Of a stretch of DNA of 64,000 nt, positions 18,101 through 27,522 are shown piece after piece; the first letter of the stretch is position 1; the number at the start of each line of letters is the position of its first letter. The position numbers were made by a program, and so were the translations under genes. The notes beneath the pieces were generated by a model that saw only the letters and a list, made by a program, of their open reading frames with translations, made no database searches and had not been told where the DNA came from. Origin of the DNA: Pseudomonadota bacterium (GTDB lineage Bacteria > Pseudomonadota > Gammaproteobacteria > Steroidobacterales > Steroidobacteraceae); contig JBBCGI010000001.1 in assembly GCA_037200975.1 (NCBI GenBank), positions 1,736,001-1,800,000 on the forward strand. Direction: 5' to 3'.

Positions 18101-19871
18101 TCAGTTCGGTGATCGAAATCGGTAGGTGGAGGGTCGTATGCCAGGCGGTGGTAATCTTGCGTTGGCGCGTGCCGGGGGCCGGTGTGTAGGTAGATAGACT
18201 GACCGGGCACGCCGAGATGCCCGGTGCATAGCCTTCGACCCGTACCAATACGAGGCCGCGGGCATCATTTTCATAGCAGATTAAGTTGCCGTTGTAGTCC
18301 CGGCGACTGCTTACGAACCCGGCGGTATCGTATGTCGTCGCCGCGCCTTCTCGGCAAGTTGGGCACTGGGATCCGGTAATACTGCCCACAAGATTGAGAT
18401 CGCCATGGCGCTCATACGTAAAAGTGCGCACCGCGCCCAACGCATCAGTAACCGTCACGCTTACATCGGTGTTGTAGACGAGCGTTACCGCGCTGGCACC
18501 GCCATTTTCTTCGGTATGAGTTGCGCGTCCTTCGGCATCATACGTCCAAGTCGACAGGACGCTGTTGTTCTCATCTTTGACGGCAGTGAGTGCATTCGGG
18601 AACGCGACATTCTCGTAGAGGTATGTCTTTGTAGTGCTATCCGGCGCGGTGACCGAGGCGAAACGGTCTGCGACGTCGTAACCGTACTGAAAAATCTGAG
18701 AGGCGGACCCAGTAGCGGTCGCCACTCGGCTCTTCGCGTCGTAGCCGAGTGTTATGGCGTGTCCGTAGCTGTCAGTGACGGATGTAAGTTTGCCGAAAGC
18801 GTCGTAGCCCATTGTCAGGACGACACCAGCACGGCTGGTGATCGCAGTCAGCTGTCCGTCAGAGTTGTATGATTCGACGTTGTCGTTTTCGTCGATGATC
18901 GTGAAACCACCGACAGTTAGTGACAACATCAGCTTTATGCCTTGCGGCGTGGATCCATCCACGGGAAAGCGGATGACGCGGCCGTCATCTCGACTGACGG
19001 AAAAGCCGACTGTCGTTGCGGTCGGCTCTTCGAGTGGCGGGACGCTGTATAGCATCGAAACCGTGCCAATCGTGCCACCGCCGCCAGATGACACGTTGCA
19101 ACTGCCACCGGAGAAGGTCGCCGTCGCCGTCACCCATTCAGGGACTTGCGATCGAATTTCCGCGAACCCAGCCGTGCATGCATCCGATTCATTTGAATAA
19201 GAAGACGAGTTGCCGCCACCGGCCGCATATGGCCGGTAGCGGCCAGCGTTGCGCAGACGGGTGACCTTCCGGCTGTAGCTATGCGTCCAGCCGGCGCTCA
19301 TACGGCTCGTTGCGGAACTTGCGCTGTTGAAATATCGCTCGAAAGGAACAGGGCCAGCGATGTCCTTCTCTTCAGCGAATACACCGCCATTTGCTGGATT
19401 GATCGGATCTCCAAGACTATTGCAATCCTCGCCGCACTGCGCTTCCGGCGGAGGCTTTATGGTTACATACGGCCCGCAGTTATCGTCGTAAGGTTCCGTT
19501 GCACGACCGGCAACTTCCCAAGTGCTGTTGCAACAAAAGCCGCCGTCAGAATCGCGAAAGCCGACGGCGTTTTGACCTAGTTCGACGCATCTATCCATGT
19601 ATACCTGTGTGCACTGAAGCGGATTTGCCTTGCAGTGATAGCCAGGTCCGCAAAAGGCGCTGAGCATGATTGGTGTCCAGCATGCACTCATCGCCGTTGC
19701 CGAGAGATTTTGGCAAGAAGCCCAATTCCAGGATCCTGGGCCGGTGGTGTATACCCAGTTCCATTTTCCTAGATACATGCTGTCAGGTTTGCAAGCAGAA
19801 AATGAGGGCGGCCCAAGCATGATCGCAGCCAGGAACAGCGCAATTCGCACCAGTGGTTTGAATCGAATCAC
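15195..19871 (-). CDS. Exported Rhs/YD-repeat protein with papain-like C-terminal domain
   Basis: 1558 residues; GTG start at 19871 with AGGGAGA upstream. Residues 1-26 are a Sec signal (IALFLAAIMLGPPSFSA). A Cys-rich region (about 27-150) is followed by a DUF6531-type entry (GDPINPANGGVFAEEKDI) and a long series of YD repeats (YTYDAFGRV, FGYDANDN, YDSAHRLTQI). The conserved Rhs core ends with YGESDPIGLHGGVNTYAYA. The last 151 residues (about 1408-1558) are the variable tail. HAGLY (His near 1422), LYDPGGSY and DCSKCVSDVLRGVGPF (Cys near 1503/1506) suggest a permuted NlpC/P60/LRAT-like thiol hydrolase. No PAAR domain is seen, so Sec export rather than T6SS loading is likely. Base composition is lower in GC than the neighbours. 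Confidence 0.85.
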   Translation of the reverse strand: MIRFKPLVRIALFLAAIMLGPPSFSACKPDSMYLGKWNWVYTTGPGSWNWASCQNLSATAMSACWTPIMLSAFCGPGYHCKANPLQCTQVYMDRCVELGQNAVGFRDSDGGFCCNSTWEVAGRATEPYDDNCGPYVTIKPPPEAQCGEDCNSLGDPINPANGGVFAEEKDIAGPVPFERYFNSASSATSRMSAGWTHSYSRKVTRLRNAGRYRPYAAGGGNSSSYSNESDACTAGFAEIRSQVPEWVTATATFSGGSCNVSSGGGGTIGTVSMLYSVPPLEEPTATTVGFSVSRDDGRVIRFPVDGSTPQGIKLMLSLTVGGFTIIDENDNVESYNSDGQLTAITSRAGVVLTMGYDAFGKLTSVTDSYGHAITLGYDAKSRVATATGSASQIFQYGYDVADRFASVTAPDSTTKTYLYENVAFPNALTAVKDENNSVLSTWTYDAEGRATHTEENGGASAVTLVYNTDVSVTVTDALGAVRTFTYERHGDLNLVGSITGSQCPTCREGAATTYDTAGFVSSRRDYNGNLICYENDARGLVLVRVEGYAPGISACPVSLSTYTPAPGTRQRKITTAWHTTLHLPISITELNRTTTFTHDATGNVITRIVTDTSVTPHVSRTSTYTYDAFGRVLTENGPRTDSTDLTTYTYYTCSSGYQCGQLNSVTDAAGHLTTYNLYNTHGRPTQITDPNGLVISLAYDLRQRITDRCIGSILPGCSGGELTRLDYWSTGLLKKVTNPDGSYIEYTYDSAHRLTQINDGALNKIVYTLDNMGNRTAENTYDPSNMLKRTHTQVFNTLNQLLKDVNAAGTANVTTVFGYDNNGNQISVNAPLARNSSSLYDELNRLKQITDSNSGITQFGYDANDNLTSVADPLGLVTTYLPNGFGEDVTINSPDTGLTTNTYDSAGNLKTSLDSRGALSTNTYDALNRLTLAQYTGGSYPAIPVSRSYIYDSCLNGKGQLCQMTDPAGTTSWTYDTRGRAATKAQTFTYAFSPYTKTYQVHYGYNAAGQLDSMTYPSGMVVNYSYSNGRISSITATVGGALQAVLSNATYEPFGSIKGWTWGNGSAASRTSDTDGRISGINSPGMSLAYQYDDASRVTAITDQLDSSNSWSYSYDGLDRLTNQSKSGWSASYQYDANGNRTTESGSFYATPHTYVYDSPRTSNRLSKVMGVLTGSGGAYSTQLSEYYYDARGNSSLGPYVYPYFDAANRLYARGGARIFINGLGQRIRREYAGERHWTYDEAGHVLGQYDYLMQYLPASYNTTPMETIWLGDLPVAVVYQQFAGEFDPNDGWYVVGLTPPKLLYVQADQLGTPKLLTKPSDNTVAWRWDPDAFGAGWVGGELEFSQRFPGQIQDPDSNTFYNYFRDYDPANGRYGESDPIGLHGGVNTYAYALGRPTSLFDSRGLDVDVIINNNAGITGTHAGLYINTQGRILYDPGGSYRNDIKGSMNVLDGADANLSDYIKFQQTDGSNVEIFQFPLTSEQDRQILKNIEDHERCDPGDCSKCVSDVLRGVGPFKNLGEYRFPSNLANKLRQLQQSGGGQNPADLSSPYLAPSGY

Positions 19872-20046
19872 TGTCTCTCCCTAGTCTCTATTGATTGCTT
19901 CGGCAAAGTGTGGCCATGCGAGGAACAGCGACGAGGCAAATACAACAAAGCAGGCGAATCGCTTCGTGGTCTTCAACTGCGGTCCACAAAACAAATGCAC
20001 TGGTCCGGAATGGCTTCCCTGGCAACGCTTGCTTGAGTCGACCTTC

Positions 20047-20547
20047 CTAGTTGTCTAACGCGGAAAGGAGACGATCTAGCTTGGCCACATTTGCTGCCAT
20101 CGAGTGGGTAGCGTCCGCCTCATCTAGCAGTATTGACGAACCATCCTGCTCCACCTTGCGTGTAACTAGATTGCCGTATCGATCCTGCACTTGCTGAATG
20201 CCGTCGACGGCATAACTAAACAGCCAAATATTGCCATCTCCAAACCGAATGATGACCAGGCGACCATCATCCGCATGCGTCACGATAAGCAAGTCATCGA
20301 AGTAGACTCGATCGGCGCTTTTCCGAACTGCCTGAACTTGGCTAGCACCATCGTAGGTCACTGCATGGCGCCGTCCGCGCGCATCAGTAAATTCTTCGAT
20401 CTTGCCCGCGGCATTTCGTTTGCTGACTTGAATGAGAGTCGCGATCGACGCACGAGGAGAGTCAACTTGGAGTGCCGAGTCCGGAGAAGACTGCGCTACG
20501 ACTGACCCTGCCGATATAGCTAAAAGACAGGCGATAAAGCGGCTCAC
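20047..20547 (-). CDS. Small exported protein with Rhs-like repeats
   Basis: 166 residues; the GTG at 20547 is chosen because GGAGG lies 9 nt upstream and it begins the signal peptide (FIACLLAISAGSVVAQSS). The body has YD-like units (DARGRRHAVTYDGASQVQAV, FGDGNIWLFSYAVDGIQQV, RYGNLVTRKV) like those of the adjacent Rhs protein but no core. It lies 175 bp upstream of the Rhs gene on the same strand. It may be a helper or a decayed Rhs fragment. Confidence 0.6.
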   Translation of the reverse strand: MSRFIACLLAISAGSVVAQSSPDSALQVDSPRASIATLIQVSKRNAAGKIEEFTDARGRRHAVTYDGASQVQAVRKSADRVYFDDLLIVTHADDGRLVIIRFGDGNIWLFSYAVDGIQQVQDRYGNLVTRKVEQDGSSILLDEADATHSMAANVAKLDRLLSALDN

Positions 20548-21057
20548 TAGGCAACCCTCCAAGCCAAGACGACTCTGGAGGGCAGTCTGCCACCCGACTA
20601 ATTGCAAAACGATGAATGACCTCGTTCGCGACCGACGGAAGCGTGTCCCTACATAGTAGTAGTAGCTTGCTGAAGACGAGGCGGGGTGATAAGTCCCTGA
20701 TTCGAAGGATCGCTTAGGAGCAAAGTTTTCCTACGCGGAGGGCTCGATCCGATTTTCGTCAAACTGCCGGCTAACTAGAGCTTCAGCAGATCATTGGCAG
20801 CGTGATCGCCATTAACGAATATTTCAGCATTGGTATCGCCGCGTTCAATCCGAACCCGACGCTGCGGAAGGCGCCAATGCATGGCGATATATCCCGCTTC
20901 GAATCAAGGGACATATTGCCAAAAAGTTCTCCGCCATCCGAAATAAGCGCGGAAAGCTTGGGATCTGAAGATAGACCTGAATAGCGAACGTCAGGTGGGC
21001 GCCCTGTCGACTCCACACTGATCCCAGAAGATCAATTGTGCTAGGTAGACGGCCCGA
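20548..21057. other. Non-coding end of the AT-richer island
   Basis: About 510 bp of intermediate base composition between the Rhs-like gene and the aldehyde dehydrogenase. A 77-codon frame on the minus strand (21016-20783) has no ribosome site and no recognisable motif, so it is not called. No tRNA or clear att repeat is visible. This is probably the right border of the imported segment. Confidence 0.4.
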
Positions 21058-22482
21058 TTAAAACTTGACCATCACGTGCCGCACAGCCGTGTAGTCCTCG
21101 AGCGCGTAGACGCTCAGGTCCTTGCCATAACCTGAGCGCTTCATGCCGCCGTGCGGCATCTCGCTCACCAGCATAAAATGCGTGTTGATCCACGTGCAGC
21201 CGTATTGCAGCTTGGCGGCGACCTTCATCGCCTTGCCGACGTCTTTCGTCCACACGGACGACGCCAGCCCGTAGTCGGAATCGTTCGCCCACTCGATGGC
21301 CTGATCCTCATCCTTGAAGCGCGTGACGCTGACGACCGGCCCGAACACTTCCTTCTGCACAATCTCGTCGGTTTGCCTGGCGCCCGCGATGACGGTGGGT
21401 TCGTAGAAGAATCCGCCGCCGGATTTCTGTTTGCCACCCGCGGTGACTTCGATATGCCGTTTCTCTACGGCGCGCTGCACGAATCCCGATACGCGCGAAC
21501 GTTGTTTGGCGGTGATCAGCGGGCCCATCTCGACGCCCTCCTCCTCCTGCATGCCCACCTTGATGCTGCTCGCGGCGCTGGAGAGATCAGCCACCAGTTT
21601 GTCGTAGATCTTCGGCCCGGCGTAGATGCGGCACGCAGCGGTGCAATCCTGCCCGGCATTGTAGAAACCGAAAGTGCGTACGCCGCTCACGACGGATTCG
21701 AGATCCGCGTCGTCGAACACGATGACCGGCGCCTTGCCGCCCAGTTCGAGGTGCGTGCGTTTCGTGCCGTTCACCGCGGCTGCGAGCACTTTCTCGCCGC
21801 TCGCCATCGATCCGGTCAGCGAGATCATCGCGACCTCGGGCTGCGCCACCAGCGGCGCGCCGACGGTATTGCCCCGTCCGCAGACGATGTTCACCACGCC
21901 GGGCGGAAACAGCTCCGCGCAGATCGTCGCCAGCTTGAGCGCGGTCAGCGGGGTCTGCTCGGATGGCTTCAATGCAATGCTGTTGCCGGCCGCGAGCGCG
22001 GGGCCCATCTTCCAGGCGGCCATCATCAGTGGATAGTTCCAGGGCGCGATCGACGCGATCACGCCGATCGGATCGCGGCGGATCATGCTGGTGAAACCAG
22101 GCAGGTATTCGCCGGCGACCGAACCGCTGAGCACCCGCGCCGCACCCGCGAAGAAGCGGAACACATCGGCGATCGCCGGAATTTCGTCGTTCAACGCGGC
22201 GTTCAGCGGCTTGCCGCAGTTCGTGGATTCGAGCTTCGCGAACTCCATCGCCTCGGCCTCGATGCGGTCGGCGAGTTTCATGAGCAGGGCGCCGCGATCC
22301 TTCGGCACCGTGCCGGCCCAGCCGGGAAACGCCTTCGCGGCCGCTTTCACGGCCGCGCCGATCTGCTCCTCCGACGCCTCGGCCACCTGCGCGATCATCT
22401 TGCCCGTGGCCGGGTCGAGCACGCCGAGCTCCTCGCCCTTGCCTTTGACCAGCTTGCCGTTAACGAGCAGTTTCGTGTTCAT
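21058..22482 (-). CDS. ydcW: 4-aminobutyraldehyde dehydrogenase (YdcW/PatD-like)
   Basis: 474 residues, the usual length. Aldehyde dehydrogenase signatures are present: APWNYPL (NAD site), [24 protein letters not shown] (Glu general base) and [13 protein letters not shown] (catalytic Cys). The GQDCTAACR form is typical of betaine/aminobutyraldehyde dehydrogenases, which oxidise 4-aminobutanal from putrescine to GABA. The gene is last in a YdcS-T-U-V-W-order operon and its ATG overlaps the end of the upstream permease by 23 nt, supporting the assignment. Confidence 0.87.
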   Translation of the reverse strand: MNTKLLVNGKLVKGKGEELGVLDPATGKMIAQVAEASEEQIGAAVKAAAKAFPGWAGTVPKDRGALLMKLADRIEAEAMEFAKLESTNCGKPLNAALNDEIPAIADVFRFFAGAARVLSGSVAGEYLPGFTSMIRRDPIGVIASIAPWNYPLMMAAWKMGPALAAGNSIALKPSEQTPLTALKLATICAELFPPGVVNIVCGRGNTVGAPLVAQPEVAMISLTGSMASGEKVLAAAVNGTKRTHLELGGKAPVIVFDDADLESVVSGVRTFGFYNAGQDCTAACRIYAGPKIYDKLVADLSSAASSIKVGMQEEEGVEMGPLITAKQRSRVSGFVQRAVEKRHIEVTAGGKQKSGGGFFYEPTVIAGARQTDEIVQKEVFGPVVSVTRFKDEDQAIEWANDSDYGLASSVWTKDVGKAMKVAAKLQYGCTWINTHFMLVSEMPHGGMKRSGYGKDLSVYALEDYTAVRHVMVKF

Positions 22483-23281
22483 CGTCAGGCCTCGTGAAGT
22501 AGTAAGCCAGCAGGATCGGAATCAGCGTCACCGCGATCACGATGACCGCCACCACGTTGGTGATGGGCCGGTCGCGCGGCCGGAACAGCTCGTTGAAGAA
22601 CCAGATCGGCAACGTGCGTTCCTTGCCCGCCGTGAAGATCGTCACGATGATTTCATCGAACGACAACGCGAAGGCGAGCATGCCACCGGCGAGGAAGGCT
22701 GTCGCCACCTGTGGCAGCAACACATACCGCAGCGTCTGCAGGCCGTGGGCGCCCAAGTCCATCGAAGCTTCCACCCAGTTGGCCGGCAGGCGTCGCAGGC
22801 GCGCGATCACGTTGTTGTAGACGATCACCGTGCAGAACGTGGCGTGGCCCATCACGATGGTCACGAACGACGCGTCGAGGTTGGCCAGCTTCATGGCGGC
22901 TAACAACGCAATGCCGGTAACGATGCCGGGCAGCGCGATCGGCAAGACCAACAACACCGTCAGCGAATCCTTTCCCGGAAACCGGGCGCGCGCCAGCGCG
23001 AAGGCCGCCAGCGTGCCGAGCACCATAGCTATCGCCGTGGCGCAGGCCGCGACGGCCAGCGACAGCGACAGGCTCGACCAGATATCCGCGCGCGCGAAGG
23101 CCTTCCCGAACCAGTGCAACGTGAGCCCGGGCGGCGGGAACTGGTACGTACGGTCCTCGGTCGTGAACGCGTACAGGATGATGATGAACACCGGCACGTG
23201 CATGAACACGAGGCCACCGAACGCGCCGATGCGCATGAGCCAGGAGGGCCGATCGGGACGGTAGCTTCGCTTAAAGGGCAT
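22460..23281 (-). CDS. ydcV: Polyamine ABC transporter permease (YdcV/PotC-like)
   Basis: 273 residues, six membrane segments. The permease EAA loop is [20 protein letters not shown]. The ATG at 23281 is preferred over a TTG 12 nt upstream; it overlaps the previous permease by 11 nt. Together with the neighbouring permease it forms the inner-membrane channel of the putrescine importer. Confidence 0.87.
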   Translation of the reverse strand: MPFKRSYRPDRPSWLMRIGAFGGLVFMHVPVFIIILYAFTTEDRTYQFPPPGLTLHWFGKAFARADIWSSLSLSLAVAACATAIAMVLGTLAAFALARARFPGKDSLTVLLVLPIALPGIVTGIALLAAMKLANLDASFVTIVMGHATFCTVIVYNNVIARLRRLPANWVEASMDLGAHGLQTLRYVLLPQVATAFLAGGMLAFALSFDEIIVTIFTAGKERTLPIWFFNELFRPRDRPITNVVAVIVIAVTLIPILLAYYFTRPDDEHETAR

Positions 23282-24182
23282 CAAAGGCCCCAAAGCGCTT
23301 GGCGATGGATAGATAGGCGAAGATCAGCACGATCGGCACCACGGAGAATGCGGCTGCCAGCGGAATGTTGCCCGCCGTGCCCTGCTGCACGTACACCATC
23401 ATGCCGATGAAATAACCCGGCGCGCCGACCACGCTCGGGATGATGTAGTCGCCGAGCGTCAACGAGAACGTGAATACCGAGCCCGCGGCGATGCCAGGCA
23501 CGGCCAAGGGCAAAACGACATTGCGGAACGTCTGCGCGGGCCGCGCGCCCAGATCCGCGGAGGCCTGCAGCAAGGATCCCGGCACCCGCTCGAGCGCCGC
23601 GGCCATCGGCAAAATCATGAACGGTAGCCACATGTACACGAACACGATGAACATGCCGATATACGACGACGACAGCGACGGTCCGCCGATACCGGGTGCT
23701 TCGAGCGCGGTCTCCAGCAAGCCGAGCAATCCGAGCTTGCCGAACACCCAGGCGATGATGCCCTCCTTCGCGAGCAACAGGCGCCAGGCATATACCTTCA
23801 CTAGATAGCTGGTCCACATCGGCAACATCACGCCGACGTAGAAGAACGCCTTCATGCGCCCGCGCGCGTAACGCGCCATGTACGTAGCGATGGGCAGCGC
23901 GATGATCGCGCAGGCGATGGTCACCGCGACCGCCATGCCGAGCGTGCGCAGCACGATGTCGATGTTGGCGCGCTGCGTGACCACCTGTTTGTAGGTAGCC
24001 AGGGTCGGCTCGCGCACGATCTGCGCGGTGAAATCGTCGATCTTGTAGAAGCTCTGGGCCAGCAGTGCGAACAGCGACCCCAGGTACACCGTGCCGAACC
24101 ACAGCAGCGGCGGCACCAGCAGCAGCGCGAGATACCAGTTGGGGCGTCGGTAGAAGAACGTCGACGCCGCGCGCACGCTCAT
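23271..24182 (-). CDS. ydcU: Polyamine ABC transporter permease (YdcU/PotB-like)
   Basis: 303 residues; the ATG at 24182 overlaps the ATPase stop (ATGA). The protein has a cytosolic start ([16 protein letters not shown]), six membrane helices, and the EAA-like loop [20 protein letters not shown] that docks to the ATPase. It is the first permease of the importer. Confidence 0.88.
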   Translation of the reverse strand: MSVRAASTFFYRRPNWYLALLLVPPLLWFGTVYLGSLFALLAQSFYKIDDFTAQIVREPTLATYKQVVTQRANIDIVLRTLGMAVAVTIACAIIALPIATYMARYARGRMKAFFYVGVMLPMWTSYLVKVYAWRLLLAKEGIIAWVFGKLGLLGLLETALEAPGIGGPSLSSSYIGMFIVFVYMWLPFMILPMAAALERVPGSLLQASADLGARPAQTFRNVVLPLAVPGIAAGSVFTFSLTLGDYIIPSVVGAPGYFIGMMVYVQQGTAGNIPLAAAFSVVPIVLIFAYLSIAKRFGAFDAL

Positions 24183-25201
24183 GACGAGAGCGGTACTGCC
24201 GCGTCTCGCGGCCAGGATAGTTTGACGCGCGCTCCCACGGCGAGCCCCGCGAGATCGCGCGCGTCCTCCTCGGTGACGAGCGCGCTCCACACGTCGCCCG
24301 CATCGAGCTTGACCTGCCAGCGGCTCGCGGCGCCGTGATACTGCACGGCCACTACAGAGCCCGGCGTGCCGACGCAGGTGGGCGGCGTCGAAGCATGCTC
24401 CGCAGTCACCACGAGATTCTCCGCGCGGATCGCGAACGGCGTGGCCGCGCCGGTGATGGATTGTGCGAGCGCGGCTCCCGCCACGTTGGCGCTGCCGACG
24501 AAACGTGCGACGAACGCCGTCGCCGGGCGTGAATACAATTCGCGCGGCGCGGCCAGCTGTTCGATCTTGCCCTTGTTGAATACCGCGACGCGGTCGGCCA
24601 TCGACAGCGCCTCGCCCTGGTCGTGCGTCACGTAGACAAACGTGATGCCGAGGCGGCGCTGCAGCTCCTTCAACTCGATCTGCATCTCTTCGCGCAGCTT
24701 GAGATCCAGCGCGCCGAGCGGTTCGTCGAGCAGCAATACCTTGGGTTGATTGATCAACGCGCGCGCCAGCGCCACACGCTGGCGCTGCCCGCCTGACAAC
24801 TGCGCGGGGCGCCGCTCGCCCTGCGCGCCGAGCTGCACCAGCTCGAGCATCTCGCGGGCGCGTTTCTCGCGATCGACCAGCGACACGCCGCGCACGCGCG
24901 GCCCGTACGCGACGTTCTGCAACACGTTCATGTGCGGGAACAGCGCGTAATCCTGGAACACCGTGTTGACGTCGCGGTCGTACGGCGGCACCGACGACAC
25001 ATCGCTGCCGTCGAGCAACACCTGGCCGCGGTCGGGCGAATCGAAGCCCGCCACCAGCCGCAGGCAGGAAGTCTTCCCGGAGCCCGACGGCCCGAGCATC
25101 GCGAAGAACTCACCCGGCTCGATCGCGAACGACACATCGTCGACTGCGCGCACGTCGCCGAAGACGCGCGAGACCTCGCGGAACTCGATGGCCGCCGTCA
25201 T
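24179..25201 (-). CDS. ydcT: Polyamine ABC transporter ATPase (YdcT/PotA-like)
   Basis: 340 residues. Walker A is GPSGSGKT (near 38-45), the Q-loop is [11 protein letters not shown], the signature is [15 protein letters not shown], Walker B is [12 protein letters not shown], and the switch His is in [18 protein letters not shown]-terminal TOBE-like domain (about 260-340) completes the PotA type. It is cytosolic and powers the importer. It is coupled by ATGA to the next permease. Confidence 0.92.
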   Translation of the reverse strand: MTAAIEFREVSRVFGDVRAVDDVSFAIEPGEFFAMLGPSGSGKTSCLRLVAGFDSPDRGQVLLDGSDVSSVPPYDRDVNTVFQDYALFPHMNVLQNVAYGPRVRGVSLVDREKRAREMLELVQLGAQGERRPAQLSGGQRQRVALARALINQPKVLLLDEPLGALDLKLREEMQIELKELQRRLGITFVYVTHDQGEALSMADRVAVFNKGKIEQLAAPRELYSRPATAFVARFVGSANVAGAALAQSITGAATPFAIRAENLVVTAEHASTPPTCVGTPGSVVAVQYHGAASRWQVKLDAGDVWSALVTEEDARDLAGLAVGARVKLSWPRDAAVPLSS

Positions 25202-25232
25202 GCGCCGGACCGGGTGAGGTGGTAAGCCGCGC

Positions 25233-26480
25233 TTACTGTCCGCCGATCACCGCCACGTAGTCCGTGACCCAGCGGTTGTAAGGCACGCAGCCTTCGACGT
25301 GCGACGCGCACTTCGCCTCCGGCGTGCGCCAGAACTTGATCTTCTCGAAGTTCTCGATGCCGTTGGTCTTGCAACCTTCCGCGCCCAACAGCTCATTGCC
25401 TTCGCAGGCCTTCGGCACCGTCGGGTTCGAGCCGAACCACGCGGCGACGTCGCCCTGCACCTTCGGCGAGATGGACCACTCGAGCCACTTGTAGGCGCAG
25501 TTCGGATGTTTGGCGCCGACGGCCAGCATGGTCGTGTCGGCCCAACCCGTCGCGCCTTCCTCCGGCACCACTGTGGCAATGTTCTGCTTGTTCGCGATCA
25601 GCGTGTTCGCCTGGAACGGCCAGGAGCCGGAAGCCACCACGCCCTCGTTGGTGAAGTCCTGCACCTGCGCGTTGGCGTCATGCCAGTACTTCTGGATCAG
25701 CGGATGCTGGCCGCGCAGCAGTTTCAGCGCCTCCGCATAGGAGGTCTCGTTGAGCTCGTACGGATCCTTGATGCCGAGCTCGGGCTTCTTGGCCATCAGG
25801 TACAACGCGGCGTCCGCGATGTAGATAGGACCGTCGTACGCCTGCACGCGCCCCTTGTTGGGTTTGCCGTCCGGCAGCTTCTGCGGCTCGAACACCACCG
25901 ACCAGGAGGTCGGCGGCTTCTTGAAGGTCTTGGTGTTGTACATCAACACGTTCGGGCCCCACTGGTAGGGCACGCCGTAGTGTTTGCCGTCGACGAAGTG
26001 CCAGGCCGCTTCCTGCAGGCGCGGATCGACATTCGCGTAGCCCGGAATACGCTCGAGCGATACCGGCATCACCGTGCCGCCGCGAATGAGGCGCAGCGAA
26101 GCATCACCCGATGCGGTAACGAGATCGTAAGGCGCGTTGCCGGCCGGCGGCCACGAGCCGTCGCCCGAAGGGCTGGGCTGCTGCCCGCCGCTCGTGAGCA
26201 ATGCGACCATTTCGTCGGAGGTGTTGGCGGTCTTCACGGTGACCTTGCAACCCGTGTCCGCTTCGAACTGCGTCACCCAGTCGTAAGCCTTGTCGGATTC
26301 GCCGCGTTCGATGTAGCCAGGCCAGGCGACGATGTCGAGCGCGCCTTCGAGCGCGGTCGATGGCATCGCGGCGGCGTCTTTCTTCGCCGCGTCATCTTCC
26401 TTCTTCGAGCAGGCTGCGAGCGTCAATGCGGCGCTGCAGAACATGACTAACAGAGACCGTTGGACGGATCGGGAGAACAT
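25233..26480 (-). CDS. ydcS: Polyamine ABC transporter substrate-binding lipoprotein (YdcS/PotD-like)
   Basis: 415 residues; ATG 26480 has GGGG upstream and begins a lipoprotein signal ending in the lipobox LAAC-SKK, so the mature protein is lipid-anchored at the periplasmic face. The body is a PotD/SBP_bac-type fold ([37 protein letters not shown]). It lies first in the transporter genes, 31 nt before the ATPase. It probably binds putrescine. Confidence 0.85.
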   Translation of the reverse strand: MFSRSVQRSLLVMFCSAALTLAACSKKEDDAAKKDAAAMPSTALEGALDIVAWPGYIERGESDKAYDWVTQFEADTGCKVTVKTANTSDEMVALLTSGGQQPSPSGDGSWPPAGNAPYDLVTASGDASLRLIRGGTVMPVSLERIPGYANVDPRLQEAAWHFVDGKHYGVPYQWGPNVLMYNTKTFKKPPTSWSVVFEPQKLPDGKPNKGRVQAYDGPIYIADAALYLMAKKPELGIKDPYELNETSYAEALKLLRGQHPLIQKYWHDANAQVQDFTNEGVVASGSWPFQANTLIANKQNIATVVPEEGATGWADTTMLAVGAKHPNCAYKWLEWSISPKVQGDVAAWFGSNPTVPKACEGNELLGAEGCKTNGIENFEKIKFWRTPEAKCASHVEGCVPYNRWVTDYVAVIGGQ

Positions 26481-26547
26481 GGCGAGCCCCTTTTTGTATG
26501 CGACGTGCCCGCCCATGGGCCCGCCGGCTTTGCGGGCTATTCTAGGC

Positions 26548-27453
26548 TCAGCTGCGGCTCTTTTGCGCTTCCGCTGCGCGCTCCGCGCGACGCTTATTCA
26601 TCGCGGCCTCGCGCGCGGCCATTCCTGGGTCATCTTTGGGATCGGGAATCACCGCAAGCGCCATATTGAGGCGTTCCTGCATGGGAGTTCTGAACTCGGC
26701 GTATGGAATGACGTACAGCTGGTTGGCCTGCACCGCGCGCACCACGATTTCACCGAGCTCCACCGGGTCGTAGCCCGGCGCGATGACTTCCTTCAGCCCC
26801 TTCATGACCATGGGGTCGGCGCCGTAGTAGCCGGTGTTGGCCAGGTGTTTGGGGCGCGTGAGCACGGCTTCATGAATGTTGGTGTTGACCGCGCCGGGGC
26901 ACAACACCGACACGCCGATGCCGGCCGGCGCGAGATCCTGCTGCAGGCACTCGGAGAAACCGCGCACGGCGAACTTCGTGGTGCAGTAGATAGTCGCGCC
27001 GCCGATGGGCAGGAACCCGGCCATCGAAGCCGTGTTGACGATGTGCGCGGGCTGCCCGCGTTCGATCATGCGTGGCACGAAGGTCTGCACGCCATTGATG
27101 ACGCCACCCAGGTTCACCGACATCTGCCAGTCCCAATCCTCGTAGGTGGCCTTCTGCACCGGGCCAAACTGGCTGACGCCCGCGGTGTTGCACAGCAACT
27201 GCACGGGACCTAGCTTCTGCTCGGCCTCATCCGCCGCGGCGGCGAACGCCTTGCGGTCGGTGATGTCGAGTTCGATGCCGACGACCGGCGCATTCTTCGA
27301 CTTGAACCAGTCCAGCGCCTGGTCGAGGTGATCGCGACGAATATCCGCAATCGCGACCTTCATGCCCGCCGCGGAGAACGCCTTGGCCTGGCCCAGCGCG
27401 ACCCCGCTGCCGCCGCCCGTGATGAATGCCACCTTGCCCGCGAGATCTTTCAT
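26548..27453 (-). CDS. Short-chain dehydrogenase/reductase
   Basis: 301 residues. The Rossmann loop is TGGGSGVALG, NTAGVS follows strand 4, the active Ser lies in NTASMAGFLPIGG, and Tyr/Lys are in YCTTKFAVRG. ATG 27453 has GGAGG immediately upstream. It sits between the MocR gene and the putrescine transporter on the same strand with gaps of about 70 nt, so it may belong to the same run. The substrate is unknown. Confidence 0.85.
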   Translation of the reverse strand: MKDLAGKVAFITGGGSGVALGQAKAFSAAGMKVAIADIRRDHLDQALDWFKSKNAPVVGIELDITDRKAFAAAADEAEQKLGPVQLLCNTAGVSQFGPVQKATYEDWDWQMSVNLGGVINGVQTFVPRMIERGQPAHIVNTASMAGFLPIGGATIYCTTKFAVRGFSECLQQDLAPAGIGVSVLCPGAVNTNIHEAVLTRPKHLANTGYYGADPMVMKGLKEVIAPGYDPVELGEIVVRAVQANQLYVIPYAEFRTPMQERLNMALAVIPDPKDDPGMAAREAAMNKRRAERAAEAQKSRS

Positions 27454-27522
27454 GGTGCCTCCGTTCGCGAAGAATGCGGCGGGGGCCACCGCGCCATTCA
27501 ACCCACAGTGAAAGAAGCCGCG

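Noticed and set aside
20783-21016. 77-codon frame in the island border
   Set aside because: No ribosome site and no recognisable sequence.
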